NCBI GenBank assembly: GCA_016783555.1 | Contig: JADHWH010000018.1 | Coordinates: 1 to 32,787, forward strand | DNA: 32,787 nucleotides | Direction of reading: 5' to 3' | Source: Candidatus Omnitrophota bacterium | GTDB lineage: Bacteria > Omnitrophota > Gorgyraeia > JABMRJ01 | Shown here: one piece after another, positions 7,009 to 14,975 of the stretch | Numbering within the stretch: position 1 is the first letter of the stretch | Layout of the letters: every line of letters begins with the position of its first letter | The notes under the pieces: generated by a model | Databases searched by the model: none | Seen by the model: only the letters and a program-made list of their open reading frames with translations | What the model was told of the DNA's origin: nothing | Program-made: the position numbers and the translations under genes

Positions 7009-8511
7009 ATGAGGGTTTTAGGAATAATAGGGGCATTAATTATAGTATTCGCCCTAGCCCTGCCAGCCTATGCCGAAACACAAAGCGTAAAGATCAGCGG
7101 TGATCTCACTATGAGAGGCATCTCGAGAGATAATTTTGATCTAAACGCGCAGGCACAACCTGATGGCGAGCACTTCTTATTATCAACTGTAGAGGTACAG
7201 GTGGATGCAGATCTGACAGATAATGTCTCCACAGTCGTGAGGATAGTAAACCAGAGGAATTGGGGTGACAGCGACAGGAAAGAACTTAGAGAAGTGGTTG
7301 ATAGTCTTGGCACCAATAGAGTTATTGTCGGGCATAGCCTGCTTGATTTAGGCGTGGACTTGGCTTACGTGCAGATTAAAGAGCTCTTCTTTGAGCCTGT
7401 AACGTTAAGGTTAGGCCGCCAGGATCTGTGGTACGGACGCGGGCTGATAATAGGTTGCAATCAGAGAGACCCCGGTTTTGTAGAGGTTAATATACCGGGT
7501 ATTCTGATGGATGCCGACCGCGGTATAGGTTCACCTGAACTTACCGCATATAACTCATTCGATGCCGCGAGATTGATCATCGATTTTGAGAAATACGCTC
7601 CGTTCATCGTTGATTTAGTATATGCTAAAATTGACGAGGAAGATGTCGAGGGCGGCGGCGATACCGATCTCTATGGTATCAATGCGGCTTATAGGTGGAA
7701 TGTCTACAATGCTGAAGCCGAGGCATATTACTGGTTAAAACACGGCAACGGCGTAGGCAATCCTTTCTTCGGTGACGATGACTCCGTGAACACAATCGGT
7801 ATGAGAGGAAGCTTCATGCCTAACGAAGAGTTTATATTCGGTGGCGAGGCTGCATACCAGTTCGGCGATTATGTAGGTACCGCCGACCAGGCCGGTGAAA
7901 GAAAACGGGACGCCTACATGCTTAACGCGTTTGTGGAATATCTCGGTTGGACGAAGTATCTCTATTCACCCAAGCTAGGCGCGGAATGGATATTCACATC
8001 CGGAGATCGCGACCCAGAGCTTCCAACCGGAACATTCGGTGGGTGGCATCCGATGTTTAGGGGCCACTATCCGTTAATCATCAGACCCTTCCAAGGGTTA
8101 TATTACATTACATCAAGGTTTCCTGGTGGCCAGGACTTGGGCTTGACCAACCAGCATGAATTTATACTCACCGGAAGCATTCAGCCTCTAGATGACGTTA
8201 CGTTTGAAGCAACGGCAGCCAGGTATTATTTTCACCAGACACCTCCAATGGGCAGCACTCTTGAGCCTGCTGCTAGAGGGGGTCATTATGCGGGCACAGA
8301 GCTTGATTTTCAAACCACCTATGATTACACAGAGGACGTAACTTTCAGTCTCTTGACTGCATGGTACTTCCCAAGCAGTGATGTGTACGGTGATCAGGGT
8401 TTGATGCAGTATCCAAACAGCGTTACGGGAAACCCTGCTAACTATACACGGACGCCTCTTCATGATGCGGTAGCAACAGAGGTTATCGGAAGCTGTAAGG
8501 TGAGCTTCTAG
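7009..8511 (+). CDS. Outer-membrane beta-barrel protein, alginate-export-like
   Basis: The protein is 500 aa with a clear signal peptide: a hydrophobic stretch at residues 4-19 and cleavage after LPAYA (residue 22). The rest has alternating polar/hydrophobic strands and segments such as LRLGRQDLWYGRGL that are typical of alginate-export/OprD-like barrels. The last residue is Phe, as is usual for BAM-assembled barrels. It is monocistronic, between its own strong promoter (6837) and terminator (8537), and has a strong Shine-Dalgarno, suggesting high expression. The family is supported by pattern only, so the substrate (polysaccharide or other solute) is not determined. It is unlikely to belong to the RiPP operon because it has a separate promoter. 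Confidence 0.78.
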   Translation: MRVLGIIGALIIVFALALPAYAETQSVKISGDLTMRGISRDNFDLNAQAQPDGEHFLLSTVEVQVDADLTDNVSTVVRIVNQRNWGDSDRKELREVVDSLGTNRVIVGHSLLDLGVDLAYVQIKELFFEPVTLRLGRQDLWYGRGLIIGCNQRDPGFVEVNIPGILMDADRGIGSPELTAYNSFDAARLIIDFEKYAPFIVDLVYAKIDEEDVEGGGDTDLYGINAAYRWNVYNAEAEAYYWLKHGNGVGNPFFGDDDSVNTIGMRGSFMPNEEFIFGGEAAYQFGDYVGTADQAGERKRDAYMLNAFVEYLGWTKYLYSPKLGAEWIFTSGDRDPELPTGTFGGWHPMFRGHYPLIIRPFQGLYYITSRFPGGQDLGLTNQHEFILTGSIQPLDDVTFEATAARYYFHQTPPMGSTLEPAARGGHYAGTELDFQTTYDYTEDVTFSLLTAWYFPSSDVYGDQGLMQYPNSVTGNPANYTRTPLHDAVATEVIGSCKVSF

Positions 8512-8536
8512 GTTTGCGAAGGTTTAAGTTTTGAAG

Positions 8537-8603
8537 GAAAGCCCCTGCTTTATTAAGATTCGAGTAAGGTTTTAACCGAGCGATAGCAGGGGCTTTCTTT
8601 TTT
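8537..8603 (+). terminator. Rho-independent terminator after the barrel gene
   Basis: GAAAGCCCCTGCT (8537-8549) pairs perfectly with AGCAGGGGCTTTC (8585-8597), and a run of six T (8598-8603) follows. The loop is 35 nt, longer than usual, but the 13-bp GC-rich stem followed by the T-run is convincing. Confidence 0.88.
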
Positions 8604-8604
8604 G

Positions 8605-8743
8605 TTAAGTGAGCACATGACTTACGTCGCGCTTTGCGCTCCGTAAGTCATAAGTGCGAACTTAATCCTTGACATCTCCGATGTCAAGGATTTAATTCGG
8701 CCGTATGATTTACGAAAATCAAAGATTTTCGTAAATCATGGCC
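8605..8743 (+). repeat. Three consecutive long hairpins before the cold-shock gene
   Basis: Hairpin 1 (about 8605-8665) has ATGACTTACG (8617-8626) pairing with CGTAAGTCAT (8642-8651), extended by GCAC/GTGC and an outer TTAAGT/ACTTAA. Hairpin 2 has AATCCTTGACAT (8664-8675) pairing with ATGTCAAGGATT (8681-8692) around a 5-nt loop. Hairpin 3 is a perfect 16-bp stem (8705-8720 with 8724-8739) with an AAA loop. They abut each other and the terminator. None is followed by a T-run, so they are not ordinary terminators. They could be a structured 5' leader of the cold-shock gene or a cluster of palindromic repeats. Confidence 0.75.
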
Positions 8744-8762
8744 TCATTAAAGGAGCGGTACA

Positions 8763-8966
8763 GTGCCAACAGGCGTAGTGAAGTGGTTTAGCGACCAGAA
8801 GGGTTATGGGTTTGTGACCCCTGACGACGGCGGGAAAGATGTATTTGTTCATCATTCCGGCATCGACGGGGAAGGCTTTAAGTCTTTGAAAGAAGGCGAT
8901 AAGGTCGAGTTTGAGATTACCCAAAGCCCCAAAGGTGAGCAGGCTACCAAAGTAAAAAAGATATAA
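8763..8966 (+). CDS. Cold-shock domain protein (CspA family)
   Basis: The protein is 67 aa, the normal length. It carries both nucleic-acid-binding motifs, KGYGFV (RNP1) and VFVHHS (RNP2), within [20 protein letters not shown]. Such proteins bind single-stranded RNA and DNA and melt mRNA secondary structure. The start is GTG with AAGGAG at 8750-8755. The gene lies directly behind three long hairpins; cold-shock mRNAs are known for structured leaders that sense temperature, so a link is plausible but unproven. Confidence 0.93.
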   Translation: MPTGVVKWFSDQKGYGFVTPDDGGKDVFVHHSGIDGEGFKSLKEGDKVEFEITQSPKGEQATKVKKI

Positions 8967-9088
8967 TCTTTATCTTCCTATAAGGCTTATAGGTTTGTAA
9001 GGTATTCGAGATATCATAAGATATTTGGATCAAATAGCCATTTTATGCTTATGGATATCCGGATTTTAACTTATGCGGGGTGAGCAAT

Positions 9089-9271
9089 ATGTTTGGCATA
9101 GGTATGCCGGAACTAATAATTATCCTTGTGATAATCCTCATTATCTTCGGGGCGGCCAAGCTGCCTGAGATCGGGAAGTCCCTGGGAAGATCGATAAAGG
9201 AATTCAAAAAAGCTGCAAAAGATGATGAGAACAAAAAAGATACAAAAGGGCCCGACAGCCCGAAAAGATGA
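9089..9271 (+). CDS. tatA: Sec-independent translocase subunit TatA/TatE
   Basis: This 60-aa protein has the standard TatA layout: a short N-terminus (MFGIGMPEL), a transmembrane helix of about residues 7-21 rich in Ile/Leu, the FG[12 protein letters not shown] hinge, an amphipathic helix and a charged Lys/Asp-rich tail. TatA oligomers form the conduit for folded twin-arginine substrates. ATG 9089 is preferred to the GTG at 9080 because TatA proteins usually begin directly with MFGIG-like residues and a GGGGTGA Shine-Dalgarno (9077-9083) fits it. No tatC is in the window. Confidence 0.92.
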   Translation: MFGIGMPELIIILVIILIIFGAAKLPEIGKSLGRSIKEFKKAAKDDENKKDTKGPDSPKR

Positions 9272-9346
9272 TTCCCGCTTTAAATACGTCTCTTTCCAAG
9301 ACTTTTTTCTAAGAGACCCCAAGCCCATTTACCTTAAACAAAAACC

Positions 9347-11137
9347 ATGAATACTATAATCTCTATAATTAAGCAGAATATAGAAGACTATTCTGACAAA
9401 CCGATATTAAAATATAAAGAGAAGGCCAAGTTTAAAGATATAACATGGAGAGAGCTTAACAAAACCGTCAGGCTTACCACCTGTGCCCTGCTCGATATGG
9501 GGGTAAGGATAGGGGATAGAATAGCTATCCTGTCGGAGAACCGGCCCGAGTGGGTTTATGCTGACCTGGCAATCCTCTCCTGCAATGCCGTAACCATACC
9601 TATATATACATCAAACACCGCAAAAGACATCGAATATATTCTCAAAGACTCCGGAGCCGAGATTATATTTGTATCTACATACGATGGCTTGCAGAAGGTA
9701 TTATCAATAGCCGGGGATACCTCATTAAAAAGGATCATATCTTTCAAGGAGAAACCCAGCCCCGACCCCCTTGTTACGGAATTCAAGGATCTTCTCTCGG
9801 CCGGAAAAGAGAAATTACAGGCATACAGCAGTGTCTTGGACCAGCGGGCCAAATCCGTAGGGCCGGACGACGTTGTTACGATAATATATACATCCGGCTC
9901 CACCGGGCCTCCAAAAGGGGTAATGCTTACAAATAGGAATTTTGTGAGCAATTGCCGCGCCAGCTCCGAGGCCATCGGCATAAGCCAGAGAGACCGCTAT
10001 TTATCATTTCTGCCGTTAAGCCATGTCTTTGAACGCATGGGCGGCTATTACATGTTCTTGATTAACGCCTCCCAGATCGCTTATACCCAGAGCCGCGATA
10101 CGATACTGGATGACGCGAAAAGACTTTCACCGACTCTGATCTATGGCGTCCCCAGGTTCTTTGAGAAGGTCTACGCCCAGATATTAAATAAGGCGATAGG
10201 GGGGTCTCGCATAAAGAAGAATATCTTCTTCTGGGGATACAGGATCGGAAGGGCCTGCATGTTAAGAAGGATCAGAAAAAGAAGGGTCCCTTTTTATTTA
10301 GCCGCGCAGAAGCTTATAATTACAAACAGAATCTCAAAAAAGCTTAAAAAATCTTTTGGCGGCAGATTAAGATTTTTTGTATCTGGAGGCGCGCCCCTCT
10401 CTAAAGAGATAGCGTATTTTTTCCTGAGTTTCGACATATTGATACTCGAAGGATACGGCTTGACGGAAAGCTCGCCGGTTATAGCGGTAAATAGGGCCGA
10501 TAATTATAAGATAGGGACAGTGGGGCTTCCCGTTCCGGGGGTGACGGTAAAGATAGCGCCTGACGGAGAGATAATGGCCAAAGGCCCTAATATAATGAAA
10601 GGGTATTATCATCTCTATAAAGATACCGAAAGCACCGTTAAGGACGGCTGGCTCTATACAGGGGATATAGGCCATTTAGACAAAGACGGTTTTCTGGTCG
10701 TGACAGACAGAAAGAAGGATATCATAGTTACAAGCGGCGGCAAGAACGTCTCGCCTTCCGAAGTCGAGACTCATATTAAGGCCGATAGGTACATAGAGGA
10801 TATACTCATTTACGGCGACAAAAAGAAGTACTTAAGCGCCCTGGTAATACCCGATTTTGAGAATTTAAAGAAGTACGCCGATTTTAAGAAGATACGCTCT
10901 AAAGAGATAAAGGAATTGGTTGAAGATGAGTCAGTGCGTGATTTTATCAGACGCAGGATCGAAGAGAAAGAGAAGGATCTGCCGCCTTTTGCCAGAGTAA
11001 AGAAATTCATTATCCTGGATAAGAAGCTCACGCAGGACCACGGCGAGCTTACCCCCACGCTTAAGATAAAGAGGCGCGAGGTTACGGCCAAATATAAAGA
11101 TCTCCTGGACAGCCTTTATGAGGACGATATTAAGTAA
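9347..11137 (+). CDS. Long-chain acyl-CoA synthetase (AMP-forming)
   Basis: The protein is 596 aa, the usual size for FadD-like ligases. The ATP/AMP-binding loop is IIYTSGSTGPPKGVMLTN. It also has EGYGLTESSPV, GWLYTGDIG and the C-terminal DRKKDIIVTSGGKNVSPSE hinge region, all hallmarks of the adenylate-forming superfamily. It activates fatty acids to acyl-CoA with ATP. The next gene, an acyltransferase, starts inside its last codons (11118), which suggests joint use in phospholipid synthesis from exogenous or recycled fatty acids. There is no good Shine-Dalgarno before the ATG. Confidence 0.92.
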   Translation: MNTIISIIKQNIEDYSDKPILKYKEKAKFKDITWRELNKTVRLTTCALLDMGVRIGDRIAILSENRPEWVYADLAILSCNAVTIPIYTSNTAKDIEYILKDSGAEIIFVSTYDGLQKVLSIAGDTSLKRIISFKEKPSPDPLVTEFKDLLSAGKEKLQAYSSVLDQRAKSVGPDDVVTIIYTSGSTGPPKGVMLTNRNFVSNCRASSEAIGISQRDRYLSFLPLSHVFERMGGYYMFLINASQIAYTQSRDTILDDAKRLSPTLIYGVPRFFEKVYAQILNKAIGGSRIKKNIFFWGYRIGRACMLRRIRKRRVPFYLAAQKLIITNRISKKLKKSFGGRLRFFVSGGAPLSKEIAYFFLSFDILILEGYGLTESSPVIAVNRADNYKIGTVGLPVPGVTVKIAPDGEIMAKGPNIMKGYYHLYKDTESTVKDGWLYTGDIGHLDKDGFLVVTDRKKDIIVTSGGKNVSPSEVETHIKADRYIEDILIYGDKKKYLSALVIPDFENLKKYADFKKIRSKEIKELVEDESVRDFIRRRIEEKEKDLPPFARVKKFIILDKKLTQDHGELTPTLKIKRREVTAKYKDLLDSLYEDDIK

Positions 11138-11726
11138 AATTTTATATATATTTATTAAAACCATCGGCATGCTTATAATGCGGATATTTTTCAGTCTAAA
11201 AGTAGAGGGCAGGAATAATCTGCCGGAGGCGGGTTCGTTTATAGTGGCCGCCAATCATACAAGCTTCCTGGACCCTATGGCCGTCCAGACATCGATTCCC
11301 GCCAAGATAAACTGGATTGTGAGAAAAGATGTGATCGAAAGGAAGCACTTAAAGGTCATACATTATATATTCGACTCCATTCCGGTAAACGGCTCCGTGA
11401 AGAGCGCGCTTACGGCGCTTGAGAAAGGGCGCGTACTGGGTATATTTCCGGAAGGCAGAAGAAGCGAGGACGGAAAGCTTGAAGAGGCGGGTAACGGGGT
11501 AGCCATACTGGCTTTAAAGAGCGGCCGGCCCGTTGTACCCGTTGGCATTAAAGGCGCTTTTGAGGCGTACCCTCCGGGTAAGAAGTTTTTCAAACCTCAT
11601 CCTATAAGCGTAAACATCGGTAGGCCGCTTTCTTTTAAGAAAGAAGAAAAAGAAGAGATAGACGAGTCGATTCTACAAGAGACGAAAGACCGCGTCATGG
11701 ACGGCATAAGAGGACTTATTACATAA
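11118..11726 (+). CDS. plsC: 1-acyl-sn-glycerol-3-phosphate acyltransferase
   Basis: The protein is 202 aa. It has the catalytic NHTSFLD (NHx4D box) and FPEGRRS (the glycerol-phosphate-binding FPEG motif), preceded by a hydrophobic N-terminal segment of about residues 5-25. PlsC transfers the second acyl chain to lysophosphatidic acid to make phosphatidic acid at the inner membrane. The ATG lies 20 nt inside the acyl-CoA synthetase gene, giving coupled translation. Length and motifs match the family. Confidence 0.92.
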   Translation: MRTILSKILYIFIKTIGMLIMRIFFSLKVEGRNNLPEAGSFIVAANHTSFLDPMAVQTSIPAKINWIVRKDVIERKHLKVIHYIFDSIPVNGSVKSALTALEKGRVLGIFPEGRRSEDGKLEEAGNGVAILALKSGRPVVPVGIKGAFEAYPPGKKFFKPHPISVNIGRPLSFKKEEKEEIDESILQETKDRVMDGIRGLIT

Positions 11727-11729
11727 CCC

Positions 11730-12950
11730 ATGCCTATACCAAATAAAAAACTTACTATATTTTCATGGGCGCTTTATGATTTTGCCAATGCGATATTCGG
11801 CATGAATGTCATCGCCCTCTATTTTGCCTTGTGGGTTACGGTGGATAAAGGCGCCGAAGATATAGTCTACGGTTTAGCGTTGGGCGCATCGATGTTTCTC
11901 GCGGCGATTAGCATGCCTGTCCTGGGTGTCATATCCGACAGGAAAGAAAAAAGGATGCCGTTTTTGGTCTTCTTTACGGTCTTGAGCGTTATATTTCTTG
12001 CCATTGTAGGTTTTGTCAATACAGTTTTGTGGGGCCTTATATTCTTTGCTATTTCGAATTTCGGATATCTCTTATCAGGCGCGGTCTTTTACAACGCCCT
12101 GCTTCCTCATGTGGCAGAGAAGGATAAGATCGGCAGGGTCTCAGGATACGGCGTCTGCCTTAGCTATTTTGGCGCAATTGCGGGCCTCTTAGCTATAAGG
12201 CCTATAGCCCTTAATTTCGGATACCAGGCCACATTCGTGCCTACGGCGTTCTTCTTTCTTTTGTTCGCGCTTCCGTGTTTCTTATTTGTAAAGGATAAAA
12301 GCGCCGCAAAAAAGGTTAACGAGGACGCGCTTATAAGAGATTCCGTCAAGACCCTCTTTGAGACATTAAGAGAGATCAGGCGGTCAAAGGCCTTGTCCAG
12401 TTTCTTTCTGGCCATATTTATAATAATAAACGAGGTAAATACCGTCTTTATATTTATGTCCGTTTATCTTAAAAAAGTTGTCTCATTTTTAGATTCAGAG
12501 ATTATAACGCTCTATATCATTTCAGCGGTATTCTCCGTATTGGGCGCGTTCTTTTCAGGCCACATAGTGGACAGGCTCGGCGCCAAGAAGACCTTGACGG
12601 GCGCGATAGTAATATGCGGCGCGGCGATACTGCTTGCGGTGATAAGTTTTAACAGGTATCTATTCTGGGTGATAGGCCCTATAGCGGGATTGGCCTTCAG
12701 CGCCATCAGGGTATCAGGCCGCGCTATGGCCGTGAACCTCTTTGCCAAAGAGAAGGTAGGTGAGATTTTCGGCCATTTGGGATTCTTATCAAATCTCGCC
12801 TTTTTTGGTATATTGATTTGGGGGGCGACGATTTTTGTCTTTGAGCCGCTGGGGCTTGTGAAATACAGGATAGCGCTTCTATTGGCGTTTTTGATATTAA
12901 TGGTGGGGCTTAAGATTTTACAGGGTGCTCCCTCTGATCAGAGCGCATAA
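11730..12950 (+). CDS. MFS transporter, UMF1/Atg22-like
   Basis: The 406-aa protein has about 12 hydrophobic segments and the N-terminal SWALYDFANAIFGMNVIALYF block that marks the UMF1 branch of the major facilitator superfamily. A loop motif, GVISDRKEKRMP, lies between TM2 and TM3. The gene starts 3 nt after plsC, so it is in the same transcription unit. UMF1 members include vacuolar amino-acid exporters in fungi; the bacterial substrates are generally unknown. Confidence 0.85.
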   Translation: MPIPNKKLTIFSWALYDFANAIFGMNVIALYFALWVTVDKGAEDIVYGLALGASMFLAAISMPVLGVISDRKEKRMPFLVFFTVLSVIFLAIVGFVNTVLWGLIFFAISNFGYLLSGAVFYNALLPHVAEKDKIGRVSGYGVCLSYFGAIAGLLAIRPIALNFGYQATFVPTAFFFLLFALPCFLFVKDKSAAKKVNEDALIRDSVKTLFETLREIRRSKALSSFFLAIFIIINEVNTVFIFMSVYLKKVVSFLDSEIITLYIISAVFSVLGAFFSGHIVDRLGAKKTLTGAIVICGAAILLAVISFNRYLFWVIGPIAGLAFSAIRVSGRAMAVNLFAKEKVGEIFGHLGFLSNLAFFGILIWGATIFVFEPLGLVKYRIALLLAFLILMVGLKILQGAPSDQSA

Positions 12951-12973
12951 GAAAGAAAGGAAGGAAGGGCAGT

Positions 12974-13414
12974 ATGTTAACAAAAAGGATAGAGAAAGAA
13001 TTCAAAGAAGCGATGAAGCAAAAAGACGAGATCAAGGTATCCTGCCTTAGGATGTTGAAGGCGGATTTACAAAACCTTGCCAAAGAAAAGAAAGAAGATT
13101 TAAAAGAAGAAGATACCATTAAAGTAATACAGAAGCAGATTAAACAGCGCAAAGACTCTATCGAGCAGTTTGAGAAAGGAGATAGAGCTGATCTGGCCGA
13201 AAAAGAAAAGAAAGAGGCGGCCATACTGGAGACATTTCTGCCTAAGGCATTGCCGCAGGAAGAGCTCAAAAAGATAATAGATGATGTCATAAAGGAAGTC
13301 GGCGCCGAGACAAAGAAGGATATGGGAAAGGTGATTAAAGAAGTGCTTGCAAAGGCGAAGGGCAGGGCCGACGGAAAGGCAGTCAGCCAGATCGTATCAG
13401 GGTTATTGAAATAA
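12974..13414 (+). CDS. GatB/YqeY domain protein
   Basis: The protein is 146 aa, the usual length of free-standing YqeY proteins. It is highly charged and helical, with CLRMLKADLQN near the start, IEQFEKGDR in the middle and a C-terminal half resembling the tail of the GatB amidotransferase subunit (GKVIKEVLAKAKGRADGK). A GGAAGGAAGGG Shine-Dalgarno lies a few nt upstream of the ATG. Family members may assist tRNA-dependent amidation, but the molecular role is unclear. Confidence 0.9.
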   Translation: MLTKRIEKEFKEAMKQKDEIKVSCLRMLKADLQNLAKEKKEDLKEEDTIKVIQKQIKQRKDSIEQFEKGDRADLAEKEKKEAAILETFLPKALPQEELKKIIDDVIKEVGAETKKDMGKVIKEVLAKAKGRADGKAVSQIVSGLLK

Positions 13415-13430
13415 GGAGAAGACCAGCAAG

Positions 13431-14921
13431 ATGGCGGAGGTTGTGCTTTTTCGTCCGAGTGATTCGGCTTTGGGGTCTGCGGCAGGGAGGTACCCCTTAG
13501 GGTTGATATTCGTCGCAACCCCCTTGGTCAATAAGGGTTTTTCTGTCAGGATAATAGATACCGGCACGCATACCGACTGGAGGCCTCTCTTAAAGGATGC
13601 CGTAGATTCATCCACAATTTGCGCCGGCGTAGGCACCGTTACAGGGCGCCAGATTAAGAGCGCCTTGGAATTTTCAAAGGCCGTAAAAGATATAAGAGAT
13701 ATACCCGTGGTGTGGGGAGGGATACACCCGAGTCTCTTACCCGAGCAGACGTTGAGAAATGAATTGGTGGATATTGTCGTGGCGGGCGAAGGGGAGGAAA
13801 GATTCTTAAAGATAGTCGAAGGTATAAAAGCCAAGAGCGATTTAGGGGGCATAAGAGGCATATTTTTTAAGAAAGACGGGGCGATAAGAGATACCGCCCC
13901 GGAAGAGGATTTTATCGACCTTAACACGCTCTCTTTTCCCGCCTATGATCTTGTGGATGTCGATTATTATAGTTCGCGCTATATCCCGTGGATGGGCAAG
14001 AAGAGAAGATATATTGATATCCATCTGGATAGGGGCTGTCCCCACCGATGCGGTTTTTGTTATAATTCGGAGTTTAACAAGAGGCGGTACAGGGCAATCC
14101 CGGCCGATAAGGCGCTCGATATTATCGAAGAGGCGATCGGGAGGTATAAGATAGACGCCGTTAATTTTGTTTCGGACGAGTTCTTTGTGGATAATAAAAG
14201 AGTCTTTGATATCTGCAAAGGGATGATTGACAGGGGGCTTGACATTAACTGGTGTTCAAATATGAGAATAGACGCGCTCCTGCGCTATGACGACGATTTG
14301 CTGAAATTGATGGAGAGGAGCGGTTGTAAAATCTTGTCATTCGGCGTTGAGAGCGGTTCCAACAGGGTGCTTGAGCAGATCGAGAAGGATATGACCGTTG
14401 ACGATGTTCTAAAGGCGGATGAAAAGATAAAGAGATTCTCATTTTTGGTAGATTACTACTTCGTAATCGGATTTCCGGAAGAGACAAAAGAGGACATAGG
14501 CGAATCACTTAAGCTTATGCAGGTATTGAGACAGAATAAAAAGGCCGTCGTGCGCAAGGCGCAGACGTTCTGCCCGTATCCCGGCACCCCGCTCTATCAC
14601 AAGTCTCTTAAGATGGGGTTTAATGCGCCCGAATGCCTGGAGGATTGGGCGGATTTCAATACAAATGTATATTCAAAATTGCCGTGGTTTGACAGGCCTT
14701 TTAAGAGTTACCTTGATGAAGTCCAGTTCTTTTCTACGGCAGCATCTATAAGGCCGGGCAAAAGAAGCGGGATACGATTGGTCACTCATCTATTATTTAA
14801 GAGATACTGCGAATGGAGGTTTTTAAGGCTCGTTCGCGGCATAGCTTCCGGCAATTTCGACGTGAAGATAATAAAGCTCTTTACCCGCCTAAGAAACTTC
14901 CTAAAACTCTATTTTTCTTGA
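13431..14921 (+). CDS. B12-binding-domain radical SAM protein
   Basis: The protein is 496 aa. An N-terminal cobalamin-binding-like Rossmann region (about residues 1-140) contains WGGIHPSLLPEQTL and VAGEGEE, standard for the BchE/HpnJ-like class. The radical SAM core has the cluster motif in DRGCPHRCGFCYN, followed by NFVSDEFF and SFGVESGSNRVLEQI. The C-terminus contains YPGTPLY, typical of this class. Enzymes of this group methylate or rearrange unactivated carbons; the substrate here is unknown and the neighbours give no hint. It starts 16 nt after the GatB/YqeY gene with AAGGAG upstream, so it is probably co-transcribed. Confidence 0.88.
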   Translation: MAEVVLFRPSDSALGSAAGRYPLGLIFVATPLVNKGFSVRIIDTGTHTDWRPLLKDAVDSSTICAGVGTVTGRQIKSALEFSKAVKDIRDIPVVWGGIHPSLLPEQTLRNELVDIVVAGEGEERFLKIVEGIKAKSDLGGIRGIFFKKDGAIRDTAPEEDFIDLNTLSFPAYDLVDVDYYSSRYIPWMGKKRRYIDIHLDRGCPHRCGFCYNSEFNKRRYRAIPADKALDIIEEAIGRYKIDAVNFVSDEFFVDNKRVFDICKGMIDRGLDINWCSNMRIDALLRYDDDLLKLMERSGCKILSFGVESGSNRVLEQIEKDMTVDDVLKADEKIKRFSFLVDYYFVIGFPEETKEDIGESLKLMQVLRQNKKAVVRKAQTFCPYPGTPLYHKSLKMGFNAPECLEDWADFNTNVYSKLPWFDRPFKSYLDEVQFFSTAASIRPGKRSGIRLVTHLLFKRYCEWRFLRLVRGIASGNFDVKIIKLFTRLRNFLKLYFS

Positions 14922-14924
14922 TTC

Positions 14925-14953
14925 TTGATTTTTGGCCGTAATTATTATATAAT
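14925..14953 (+). promoter_or_regulatory. Sigma-70-type promoter of the channel fusion gene
   Basis: TTGATT (14925-14930), a 17-nt spacer and a perfect TATAAT (14948-14953). The expected transcript start near 14960 leaves a short leader of about 16 nt holding GAGGAGAG before the ATG at 14976. Confidence 0.68.
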
Positions 14954-14975
14954 AATCACATAAGCGAGGAGAGAG

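Noticed and set aside
8664-8697. TTGACA within hairpin 2 as a promoter for the cold-shock gene
   Set aside because: The -10 at proper distance (TTAATT) is poor; the TTGACA is explained by the palindrome.
9288-9317. GTCTCTT/AAGAGAC inverted repeat before the acyl-CoA synthetase gene
   Set aside because: Short stem with a 16-nt loop and the T-run inside the loop, so neither a terminator nor a clear operator.
12910-13518. 202-aa minus-strand ORF opposite GatB/YqeY
   Set aside because: Shadow of the Lys/Glu-rich plus-strand gene (hence Phe/Ser-rich); no recognisable domain.
13403-13927. Long minus-strand ORF opposite the B12 radical SAM gene
   Set aside because: Ser/Pro-rich shadow of the well-supported plus-strand gene.
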